Source of the DNA: Rikenella sp.
GTDB lineage: Bacteria > Bacteroidota > Bacteroidia > Bacteroidales > Rikenellaceae
Assembly (NCBI GenBank): GCA_029054535.1
Contig: JAIDFC010000133.1
Location: 1-7,639, forward strand
DNA: 7,639 nt
Direction: 5' to 3'
Shown: in pieces, positions 1 to 5,545 of the stretch
How the letters are laid out: every line of letters starts with the position of its first letter
Position numbering within the stretch: the stretch's first letter is position 1
Program-made: the position numbers and the translations under genes
The notes under the pieces: model-generated
The model's database searches: none
Told to the model about the DNA's origin: nothing
Seen by the model: only the letters and a program-made list of their open reading frames with translations

Positions 1-32
1 CTCGTGGGCTCGGTGATGTTTATAAGAGACAG
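1..32. other. Nextera/Tn5 sequencing adapter remnant
   Basis: The first 32 bases align to the Illumina Nextera read-2 transposase adapter with 30 matches; the mismatches are at positions 14 and 20. Bases 14-32 correspond to the 19-bp Tn5 mosaic end, ending in TATAAGAGACAG. Real genomic sequence therefore begins at about position 33. The apparent ATG/GTG starts inside this stretch are artefacts and must not be used as a gene start. The two mismatches suggest low-quality read ends were carried into the contig. Confidence 0.95.
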
Positions 33-33
33 C

Positions 34-642
34 CGCTGGGTCGTGGGCGAGAACGTTCGCGGAATCCTTAGTTGGGCGGGCGGACTGGTTTTCGAGCAGG
101 TGTGCGCTGACTTGGAGGCTGAGGGGTACGAAGTGCAACCGCTTGTACTTCCAGCTTGCGGTGTCGGAGCTCCCCACCGTCGCGATAGAGTTTGGTTTGT
201 TGCCCACGCCCGCCGTTATGGAGGATCGGCGCAAACCCAATGGCGACCCAGAGCGCACGCGCAAGATCATGAGCAACCTGAACACCTACTCGGCAACGGC
301 TCTTCTTCCGACCGCGCAGACGCAGGGTCTGAAGCGGTGCGAGAACGGCCGGTCGGTGTTCTATCCGACGGACCTGCTGCCGACTCCGACTGCTTCCGAT
401 CACCAGTCGCCGGGGACACATGGGACGGGCGGCAAGGACTTGAGAACTACCGTATCGTCCCGGACTGGGAACAATTCCCGACTCAATCCCCGGTTTGTTG
501 CAGAGATGATGGGTTTCCCGCCGGATTGGACGGTATTACCGTTCCTCGCTGGAGAAGCGAATCGATAAAAGCCTACGGCAATGCGATAGTGCCGCAGGTA
601 GCCTATCGAATTTTCCAAGCCATAAACGAGTACGAAAGATGA
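34..642 (+). CDS. C5-cytosine DNA methyltransferase, C-terminal part (5' truncated by contig end)
   Basis: This is the C-terminal two-thirds of a phage-type DNA (cytosine-5) methyltransferase, which transfers a methyl group from S-adenosylmethionine to cytosine C5. The ENV of motif IV is at 49-57, inside a WVVGENVRG context. Motif VIII is seen as GAPHRRDRVWFVA (about 164-205). Near the end come FPTQSPVC and RWRSESIKAYGNAIVPQ, the motif X region that helps form the cofactor pocket. Motif I and the catalytic Pro-Cys loop lie off the window to the left. The frame is open throughout, and the FPTQSP / IKAYGNAIVPQ ending matches what I know of Bacteroides-group phage methyltransferases, so I take frame +1 as the enzyme. 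Its stop overlaps the next start (ATGA, 639-642). The likely role is protecting element DNA from restriction, or being an orphan modification enzyme. Target sequence cannot be read here. A second frame inside it is listed separately. Confidence 0.88.
   Translation, partial: RWVVGENVRGILSWAGGLVFEQVCADLEAEGYEVQPLVLPACGVGAPHRRDRVWFVAHARRYGGSAQTQWRPRAHAQDHEQPEHLLGNGSSSDRADAGSEAVRERPVGVLSDGPAADSDCFRSPVAGDTWDGRQGLENYRIVPDWEQFPTQSPVCCRDDGFPAGLDGITVPRWRSESIKAYGNAIVPQVAYRIFQAINEYER
143..568 (+). CDS. Possible overlapping ORF in +2 frame of the methyltransferase (LPTP-repeat / LNPRFV...MGFPPDWT protein)
   Basis: This open frame of about 140 codons is nested in the methyltransferase gene. Its translation is not random: LLPT motifs begin at 197, 302 and 374 (the first and third as LLPTP), and LNPRFVAEMMGFPPDWT is encoded at 482-532. 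From memory, LPTP(T/R)A(x)D repeats followed by LNPxFVExMMGFPxxWT are found at the C-termini of proteins annotated as phage DNA methylases. The two frames therefore both look protein-like over the same DNA. The start is unknown: position 143 is a TTG, and the first in-frame ATG is at 218, after the first LLPTP. It could be a real overlapping gene, a product made by frameshifting from the methyltransferase, or a conserved shadow. Frame +1 holds the better-supported enzyme motifs, so I rate this as possible rather than likely. Confidence 0.35.
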   Translation: MYFQLAVSELPTVAIEFGLLPTPAVMEDRRKPNGDPERTRKIMSNLNTYSATALLPTAQTQGLKRCENGRSVFYPTDLLPTPTASDHQSPGTHGTGGKDLRTTVSSRTGNNSRLNPRFVAEMMGFPPDWTVLPFLAGEANR

Positions 643-1514
643 TTACCGAAGCCCTACAACGAAAGATAGACCACTCGATCGACCTTTTGCGGCGAGCGGA
701 AGGGTTGGCCTTGAGGATGCACCCTGATGGATTCCATCTCGCATTCAGCGGTGGCAAAGATTCGCAGGTGCTATATCACATCGCAAAGATGGCCGAAGTG
801 AAGTTCAAGGCTCACATGCAGGTAACCACGATCGACCCGCCGGAGGTGATGGCGTTTGTGCGCAACCACTATCCGGAAGTTGAGTTACACCGCCCGCCAC
901 TCAATTTCTATCAGCTTATCGAAAAGAAAGGTATTCTGCCGACCCGAAATGTGCGATGGTGTTGTGAGAAGTTAAAAGAACACGCAGGGAGAGGTTCGGT
1001 TACGTTGGTGGGGGTGCGATCGGCGGAAAGTGCAAGGCGGGCAAAGAGGGCCGAGGTGGAAAGGGTGAATACGAACAAGGCTCGGAGGAAGCAATACAAA
1101 GATGAGGGAGACCGTGAAGCGCTTTTCGGGGCTACAGATGAGATGTTACACCAGTGCGTGAAAGGCTCTGATCGGATTGTTATCTCGCCGTTGTTTCGGT
1201 GGACAGATGCCGATGTGTGGAATTTCATTCGAGGTAATGGTATCGAATATTGCAGGTTGTACGACGAGGGGCATCACCGAATCGGTTGCATCTTTTGCCC
1301 GATGGCTTCTCTGAAAGAGAAGCAGATACAACGCCTGCGCTATCCGGGTTTTGAACGAGCGTTGAAGCGGAGCATTCAGCACATCATTGATCGGGCCGGA
1401 TATGCGAATCGATACAACGCTACTGCGGATGAAGTGTTCGAGTGGTATTTATCGAACGATGAGATGCCCAAATATTTTGGGATGATCCGGAATCAAACGA
1501 AACTTGATCTATGA
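639..1514 (+). CDS. PP-loop ATPase, phage-type PAPS reductase-like (adenine nucleotide alpha-hydrolase fold) protein
   Basis: This 291-residue protein has the PP-loop SGGKDS at residues 37-42, which in this superfamily binds ATP or phosphoadenosine phosphosulfate. Other family marks are RWCC (106-109), GVRSAES (125-131), ISPLFRWTDADVW (182-194) and a paired-Cys GCIFCPM (216-222). Cys108/109 with Cys217/220 could hold a metal or Fe-S centre, as in PAPS/APS reductases and DndC-like proteins; that is inference. Assimilatory sulfate reduction is unlikely, because the gene sits in an element operon directly after a DNA methyltransferase with an ATGA overlap. Relatives in phages are common but poorly characterised, and a role in nucleic-acid sulfur chemistry or in antagonising host defence is possible. 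The ATG at 639 is supported by the overlap and by family-like N-terminal spacing to the P-loop. Its own stop overlaps the next start (1511-1514). Confidence 0.88.
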   Translation: MITEALQRKIDHSIDLLRRAEGLALRMHPDGFHLAFSGGKDSQVLYHIAKMAEVKFKAHMQVTTIDPPEVMAFVRNHYPEVELHRPPLNFYQLIEKKGILPTRNVRWCCEKLKEHAGRGSVTLVGVRSAESARRAKRAEVERVNTNKARRKQYKDEGDREALFGATDEMLHQCVKGSDRIVISPLFRWTDADVWNFIRGNGIEYCRLYDEGHHRIGCIFCPMASLKEKQIQRLRYPGFERALKRSIQHIIDRAGYANRYNATADEVFEWYLSNDEMPKYFGMIRNQTKLDL

Positions 1515-2104
1515 TAACAATCAATGCCCGCTTCACACATTATGGTCGGTTGCAGCTGCTTCGTGAGCAGCAGATGAACCGGAAGCCATCACCGCCAACA
1601 GCCGATGAACAGCGGCAGGCGTACTATGCGGTCGATATGCTGCTCTTCGTTCAGTGCCTGCTGACATCCACGTGCGACCTGACCCGCGCGCTGCGGGATG
1701 CTGGGTTATTGCGACATGGGGTCAAGCTGGCCATGAACCGGATGGATGTCATTACGGCGGAGGTCAGCGAGGCGGCCTACCGGGTCTTCACCCTCCGCAC
1801 CGATCTTGGGCGGCCCTATGTCGATCGCTGCGAGGAGGCCTATCGAATCATCGACGATTCAGTCGAGGGGATTTCGGAGCCGATAGCGGTGTCGAAGTAC
1901 AAGAGCATCACGCTGGCATTGGTGGCGTTGATAGCGGAGTACAACGACCGGCTATGTCCCCGTTTCCGGTTCGACGCGGCCGACAGACTCCGGGTAGTCC
2001 CGACTCTGCTCCGACAAGTCGCTGCCGACACCAACCCGCTGGCGGCGACCATCATCCGAACCAATGTAACAGCCCAAAACCTGCAAATAGAAATTAAAGA
2101 CTAA
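1511..2104 (+). CDS. Hypothetical element-encoded protein, helical
   Basis: I do not recognise this 197-residue protein. It starts with an ATGA overlap on the PP-loop gene, which favours the ATG at 1511; a second in-frame ATG lies at 1574 (Met22). It has no signal peptide or clear membrane segment. The composition suggests a mostly helical, soluble protein with amphipathic stretches around residues 35-75 and 110-145. There are only three Cys and no recognisable metal or nucleotide motif. Codon use is GC-rich like its upstream neighbours. It ends 11 bp before the next start, so it belongs to the same transcript. Context suggests a phage accessory protein, but no function can be assigned. The real start could be the internal Met22 if the overlap is not used. 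Confidence 0.75.
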   Translation: MITINARFTHYGRLQLLREQQMNRKPSPPTADEQRQAYYAVDMLLFVQCLLTSTCDLTRALRDAGLLRHGVKLAMNRMDVITAEVSEAAYRVFTLRTDLGRPYVDRCEEAYRIIDDSVEGISEPIAVSKYKSITLALVALIAEYNDRLCPRFRFDAADRLRVVPTLLRQVAADTNPLAATIIRTNVTAQNLQIEIKD

Positions 2105-2115
2105 ATCGCACAGCT

Positions 2116-2784
2116 ATGACCTTTCAAGATTTTCAGACAACGATCATCGCTCGCTGCAAGGCTGCTGGAGCGTGCGAGCCGGAGTTCAAACGGCTGCTGG
2201 CTGCTAAGAACAGTGGCGATAGACCCGGATTCATCCGAGTGCTACTGAACAACCACTGGTGGTGCATTGATAAGAGAATCTACGATGCAGCATTCTTTCT
2301 TGAACTCGAAGAGCAAGATGTGCTACTCGAAGCGGGGTTGCAGACGCATAGGAACAATCCAATCCGATTCAGCAGGTCAGTAGAGGTTGGCGGCAGGAAG
2401 TGGAAGCCTTACAATGAGGGGGCGACGGCGGAGAACGGAGTGGGGACCTACATGACGTTCGACGAGGCGAACGACCCTAAGTCGGGGCGTATCGTTCCGA
2501 GCGTGGAGGATTTCGAGGCGTTGTGCGAGTTGCCGAGCGAATGGGCTTTGTATCAAGGGCAATTCGGTCGTCTGTTCGACGGTCGGCTGTTTATTCCTGC
2601 CGGGGGATTCATGGATAAAGGCTCCGGTACGTTGTATAGCGTCGGCGACCGCGGGTACAGCTGGACGTCTTCCGTTACGACGGGTACCTACGCCTACCAC
2701 TTGGGCTTCAGCGACGGCGGCCTCTACCCGAATGGCAGCAGCAGCCGTGCGTACGGTTTTCAGTTGCGTTGCCTCCAGGAATAG
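2116..2784 (+). CDS. FISUMP/C-type-lectin-like protein; candidate DGR variable protein
   Basis: This 222-residue protein appears to have two parts. Residues 1-85 form a small soluble domain seen, as far as I recall, in Bacteroidota phage proteins (FKRLLAAKNSGD, then a Trp-rich NNHWWC). Residues 88-222 resemble the 'Fibrobacter succinogenes major paralogous' (FISUMP) fold, related to the formylglycine-enzyme/C-type-lectin fold: VEVGGRKWKPYNEGA (89-103), a TYMTFDEA segment, RIVPSVEDFEAL (125-136), LFIPAGGF (158-165), YSWTSS (181-186) and a RAYGFQLRCLQE end. This fold is used for ligand binding and is the usual target of diversity-generating retroelements. The last third is rich in Gly, Ser, Tyr, Thr and Asp in NNC codons, treated as a separate feature. 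No signal peptide is visible. It could be a receptor-binding or decoration protein of the element, although its place among accessory genes rather than tail genes is odd. Confidence 0.8.
   Translation: MTFQDFQTTIIARCKAAGACEPEFKRLLAAKNSGDRPGFIRVLLNNHWWCIDKRIYDAAFFLELEEQDVLLEAGLQTHRNNPIRFSRSVEVGGRKWKPYNEGATAENGVGTYMTFDEANDPKSGRIVPSVEDFEALCELPSEWALYQGQFGRLFDGRLFIPAGGFMDKGSGTLYSVGDRGYSWTSSVTTGTYAYHLGFSDGGLYPNGSSSRAYGFQLRCLQE
2686..2745 (+). other. Candidate DGR variable region (core) in the FISUMP protein
   Basis: Codons 191-210 of the protein end in C in 17 of 20 cases (acc, tac, gcc, tac, cac, ggc, ttc, agc, gac, ggc, ggc, ctc, tac, ggc, agc x3; the exceptions are ttg, ccg and aat). In diversity-generating retroelements, AAC codons in the template repeat are mutated at adenines, leaving xyC codons encoding Ser, Gly, Tyr, Asp, Thr, Ala, His and similar. 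The pattern sits where variable regions usually sit: the C-terminal end of a CLec-type fold, followed by a conserved GFQLRCLQE tail. The variable segment may reach left to about 2640. No reverse transcriptase, Avd or template repeat lies in this window, so the assignment is inference. Confidence 0.5.
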
Positions 2785-2806
2785 AAATCAAAAACAGAAT
2801 GACTAT

Positions 2807-3310
2807 ATGACACGCGAAATCAAATTCAGAGGAAAACGTATTGGCGGTGATGAATGGGTATTTGGAGACTTGCTCCACGACAGAGATATGCACCCGCATA
2901 TCGTACCGCAAAATCAAGGGTTTGACATCGACGACGATATGTGTGAGGTTTACGCAGTCGATCCGGACACCGTCGGCCAATACACGGGACTCAAGGACAA
3001 GAACGGGCAGGAGGTTTACGAGGGGGATATAGTCGTGAATCGAGAATATCATAATGAGGCCTGGCGCTTGTTCACCGCAGAGGAGACTCTGGAATTAGAC
3101 ATAGCCGATATAATGGGAGAATTGAAAAAGGAAGAAATAGGCTGTATCATAACCCAATATGCGTCTATGTATTTTGAAGAGCAAGATGGGTGTTATATAG
3201 ACATTGCTGCGATGGGTGGTGAGCAGAGATTTTCACACCCGATTTATGAGCTTGAGGTCATCGGCAACATCCACGACAACCCGGAGCTACTGAAAGGAGG
3301 GGAGCAATGA
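2807..3310 (+). CDS. YopX family phage protein
   Basis: This 167-residue protein shows the hallmarks of the YopX family: an N-terminal REIKFRGKR, a central VDPDTVGQYTGLKDKNGQEVYEGDIV-type block (read from about residue 48) and a C-terminal YELEVIGNIHDNPELL. YopX proteins are widespread in phages and mobile elements of Firmicutes and Bacteroidota; their molecular role is not established. The ATG at 2807 is chosen because the family begins at MTREIKFRGK. Reading further upstream to 2732 would overlap the preceding gene and add a non-family Ala-rich leader. The stretch at about 3040-3260 is visibly more AT-rich than its neighbours and encodes the variable acidic insert (ELDIADIMGELKKEE) seen between the conserved blocks. 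A gap of 22 bp separates it from the FISUMP gene, and its stop overlaps the next start as ATGA. Confidence 0.9.
   Translation: MTREIKFRGKRIGGDEWVFGDLLHDRDMHPHIVPQNQGFDIDDDMCEVYAVDPDTVGQYTGLKDKNGQEVYEGDIVVNREYHNEAWRLFTAEETLELDIADIMGELKKEEIGCIITQYASMYFEEQDGCYIDIAAMGGEQRFSHPIYELEVIGNIHDNPELLKGGEQ
3293..3300 (+). promoter_or_regulatory. Strong Shine-Dalgarno-like site before the ASCH-like gene
   Basis: A GAAAGGAGGGGAG purine tract just upstream of the ATG at 3307 contains a full AGGAGG-type motif. Such strong sites are uncommon in Bacteroidota, where initiation usually does not rely on Shine-Dalgarno pairing. It lies inside the end of the YopX coding sequence (encoding KGGEQ), so it may be partly coincidental. 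It supports the choice of start at 3307. Confidence 0.5.
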
Positions 3311-3654
3311 GAATACTTCACCTGCCGCTCAAAAAGGAGTGGTACGAAATGATTGAAAGCGGCGAAAAACGGGAGGAGTACCGGTTGAGATCACCATACT
3401 GGGTGAATCGGTTGCGTGATAAAGATAAAACTTGCGCCGACAAGGTCGAGGGCTGTGAATGTAATCGAATATGTTGGAAAATAGGGAATTGTGGGTTCGC
3501 GCATTTCGATGCCGTCTGCTTCTCTTACGGTTACACCAAGCGGCGGATGCTGTGGGAATGCGAAGGTATCACCGTCGGTCGAGGTCGTCCGGAATGGGGA
3601 GCGCCGGATCACCAAACGTTCATCATCAAGCTGGGAAAAAGAATTGAACAATGA
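3307..3654 (+). CDS. ASCH-like domain small phage protein
   Basis: This 115-residue protein opens with MRILHLPLKKEWYEMI, then SGEKREEYRLRSPYW (18-32), and closes with GRPEWGAP and a FIIKLGK strand. These match small ASCH/PUA-like proteins that I recall in Bacteroidota phages, in which a conserved 'SGEK..EYR..KPYW' block precedes 'YG......GI..G.GRPEWGAP'. ASCH folds are thought to bind RNA or nucleic acid, and some family members act on modified nucleosides; the role here is unknown. An insert with four Cys between residues 42 and 61 (KTCADKVEGCECNRICWKIG) is present in the middle and might bind zinc, though that is speculation. It overlaps both neighbours by ATGA (3307-3310 and 3651-3654), so translation is probably coupled across YopX, ASCH and the RuvC-like gene. 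Confidence 0.78.
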   Translation: MRILHLPLKKEWYEMIESGEKREEYRLRSPYWVNRLRDKDKTCADKVEGCECNRICWKIGNCGFAHFDAVCFSYGYTKRRMLWECEGITVGRGRPEWGAPDHQTFIIKLGKRIEQ

Positions 3655-4208
3655 AAACGATTGAAGAAAAGGCGCGTGAGTATGCCGAGCTCGAAATCGG
3701 AACCGGACGAAAAAATCCCGACAACATCATCGCCATCGACCCGGATGTGGATCGCAGCGGGGTGGCGTGGCTACACCCGAAGACCCGACAGCTGGAGTGC
3801 GACGCGCTTCCGTTCCCGGAGTTGCTTGATTATCTCCTGGCGGCTCGAAGGGAATGTGAGGGACGATCGGAGTCTCTCGTCGTGGTGGTCGAGGCGGGAT
3901 GGATGGTCCGAACGCATTACCACGCGAACTATCGGGACACCTATCGCGCGGCGGCGGCAAAGGGAAACTCGGTGGGACGGAACCACGAAACGGGGCGGAA
4001 TATCGTCGCTATGTGTCGCCACTATGGCCTTACAGTGGTCGAGCAACGACCGCTCCGCAAAATCTGGGCGGGGCCGGATCGAAAGATCACCCACCGGGAA
4101 CTCGTAGCCTTCGCGCCGATCGCGAACCGAAACCGGACGTCGCAAGAAATGCGCGATGCGGCGCTACTGGCCTGGAACGCAGCGGGACTGCCCATGTCGA
4201 TTTTATAA
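3651..4208 (+). CDS. RuvC-like (RNase H-fold) phage nuclease / resolvase-like protein
   Basis: This 185-residue protein has an RNase H-like core. A first strand IIAIDPDVDRSGVA gives Asp30 (with Asp32 and Asp34 nearby), a later strand VVVVEAGW gives Glu81, and the C-terminal helix RTSQEMRDAALLAW gives Glu166 and Asp169. This acidic set and spacing fit RuvC-type Holliday-junction nucleases, which cut branched DNA with metal ions. GRNHETGRNIVAMCRHYGL (110-128) and KITHRELV are also typical of the Bacteroidota phage version I recall. The first 25 residues (MKTIEEKAREYAE...) precede the usual family start and resemble the start of other small phage proteins, so the N-terminus may be a fusion remnant. 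The start at 3651 is supported by the ATGA overlap with the ASCH-like gene. It is the last gene of the operon and converges on the integrase with a 40-bp gap in which I see no terminator hairpin. Confidence 0.8.
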   Translation: MKTIEEKAREYAELEIGTGRKNPDNIIAIDPDVDRSGVAWLHPKTRQLECDALPFPELLDYLLAARRECEGRSESLVVVVEAGWMVRTHYHANYRDTYRAAAAKGNSVGRNHETGRNIVAMCRHYGLTVVEQRPLRKIWAGPDRKITHRELVAFAPIANRNRTSQEMRDAALLAWNAAGLPMSIL

Positions 4209-4248
4209 TCCCCGACAAGAACATTCCGACGAACAAAACGGATTCGCT

Positions 4249-5448
4249 TTAGAAATTTTCGTTCTTCTCGGGCCAATTCCCGTTAACCCAGTCGATCACC
4301 CGGCGGTTGGCGTCGTCTACCTTGCGACGGTCGAAGTCGATGTAGATGTCCGTAACGGTGTTCCCCCCGTGCCCCAGCGCGGCGGCGATCGTCTCTTTCG
4401 GGATGTCCAGCGACGCCGCAATCGTGGCCCACGTATGGCGAGCCCAATAGGTCGTGAGCCCGTCGACCCCCAACGCCTGGCCGATCACCGCCAGCCGCTT
4501 GTTGGTCCGGGCCGTGAAACCCCGGTAGTCCGAATACCGCTCCGGCCACTTCAACAGACTCGATTCGCCCCGATAACGATCCAAAATCGCCTGGGCTTCG
4601 GGCTCCACCCGGATCGAATAGAGTCGGTGGGTCTTCGCCCGACGGTACTCGACCCGACCGTTCCGAACTTCGGTCAACCCCATCAGGTCCACCACGTTGA
4701 TCCCGATCAGATAAAAGATCAGCATAAAGGCGTCGGCAGCCTCCTGAAGGTCCATCCGCGGATCGCTCCCCTGCCACGCGCGATCGCGAATCGTACGCAG
4801 CTGTTCGATCGTCAGCGAACGTTTGATCGTCGCACTCTGCTTGATCTTGAACCGTCGAAAGGGGTACAATTCCAATCCGATGACATTCTCGTCGATCGCG
4901 TCGTTGAAGACGGCCCGGATGTTCCGAAAGTGGAAGGCGCGACCATTCACCGACGGGGTCTCTTCTCTCAAAAAAGCTTCGAACTCCCGCAGCCACGAAA
5001 CGGTCATATCCGAAAACTGCAACCGATCGGCATCGGTAAAGGCTTCGATCCGACCGAGGGTATTGCGATACACTTCGCGGGTCCGTTCGGCTTCGCGCGT
5101 GGCAGCAAACCGCAGCAGGTACTCTTTGAAGCCCGGAACCTGAGACGAGGTTCCTCCTCGTTGGAGGTGGGCTTTCAGGCCGGCGATGTCGAGCCGCTCC
5201 AACACGCCCGTGCTTTTCAACTCGCGCAGCCGATCCTCTACGGCCACCTGTTCGCGCCGCACATAGGCGTTCAGCGAACGGGCATTGGCATGGCGGACCA
5301 CTTCGCCATCGGCCCACTGGTCGCCGCGCAGGTAGAGGTCCAGAGGCAGAAAAAAACTGCGTTGTCGGTGGCTGACCCGGAGCTTGAGGGCATGTGTGCC
5401 GTCTTTGCGGACCGATCGGGTGTCGAGATACAGGGTGACGGAGGCCAT
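4249..5448 (-). CDS. Tyrosine recombinase (integrase) of the element
   Basis: This 399-residue site-specific integrase would catalyse integration and excision of the element. The N-terminal arm-binding domain begins MASVTLYLDTRSVRKDG, a core-binding helical domain spans about residues 100-200 (LLRFAATREAERTREVYRN), and the catalytic domain follows. In the catalytic domain Lys272 (RRAKTHR), Arg337 (YWARHTW), His360 (ALGHGGN) and the nucleophile Tyr369 (TDIYIDF) are present. Box I reads GINVVDL, with Asn251 where most family members have Arg, and the box II His is Tyr334. I chose the ATG at 5448; an upstream in-frame start at 5511 would add a Lys/Arg-rich leader encoded by a tandem repeat. A weak promoter candidate is TTTTTG with TATCTCGG (minus strand, 5527-5499, 15-nt gap). 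The gene reads away from the tRNA-Pro, 163 bp off, and converges with the accessory operon. Confidence 0.93.
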   Translation of the reverse strand: MASVTLYLDTRSVRKDGTHALKLRVSHRQRSFFLPLDLYLRGDQWADGEVVRHANARSLNAYVRREQVAVEDRLRELKSTGVLERLDIAGLKAHLQRGGTSSQVPGFKEYLLRFAATREAERTREVYRNTLGRIEAFTDADRLQFSDMTVSWLREFEAFLREETPSVNGRAFHFRNIRAVFNDAIDENVIGLELYPFRRFKIKQSATIKRSLTIEQLRTIRDRAWQGSDPRMDLQEAADAFMLIFYLIGINVVDLMGLTEVRNGRVEYRRAKTHRLYSIRVEPEAQAILDRYRGESSLLKWPERYSDYRGFTARTNKRLAVIGQALGVDGLTTYWARHTWATIAASLDIPKETIAAALGHGGNTVTDIYIDFDRRKVDDANRRVIDWVNGNWPEKNENF

Positions 5449-5460
5449 TTTTCGCTTTGC

Positions 5461-5482
5461 TTTTGCTCTTATTTTGCTCTTA
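5461..5482. repeat. 11-bp tandem direct repeat upstream of integrase
   Basis: TTTTGCTCTTA occurs twice in immediate succession (5461-5471, 5472-5482), 13 bp upstream of the integrase ATG, with a degenerate third partial copy (CTTTGC) towards the gene. Such repeats near an integrase may be arm-type binding sites for the integrase or an excisionase, or an operator. They explain the Lys/Arg-rich leader that appears if the integrase start is placed at 5511, and so argue that the leader is not coding. Confidence 0.6.
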
Positions 5483-5545
5483 AAGGTGCCGATTTTTGCC
5501 GAGATACGCAAGATTTCGCCGCAAAAACCGCCGGTGAGCAGTCGC

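Noticed and set aside
14..32. Tn5 mosaic end as a real transposon boundary
   Set aside because: It sits at the very contig edge with the Nextera tail upstream, so it is library adapter and not a genomic insertion.
1654..2097. 147-codon + strand open frame inside the unknown gene
   Set aside because: Gly/His/Pro-rich shadow frame lacking a start linked to the operon; the 1511 frame has the ATGA coupling.
2732..2806. Upstream extension of the YopX gene to 2732
   Set aside because: It would overlap the FISUMP gene by 53 bp and add an Ala-rich leader not belonging to the family; the ATG at 2807 starts with the conserved MTREIKFRG.
4283..5317. 344-codon minus-strand open frame in another phase of the integrase
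   Set aside because: Low-complexity Arg/Gly/Ser/Pro translation; the overlapping frame has clear integrase domains and catalytic residues.
5449..5511. N-terminal extension of the integrase to an ATG at 5511
   Set aside because: The extra residues (FKSKIRAKAKRK) are translated from the 11-bp tandem repeat; the family-like start MASVTLYLDTRSV is at 5448.
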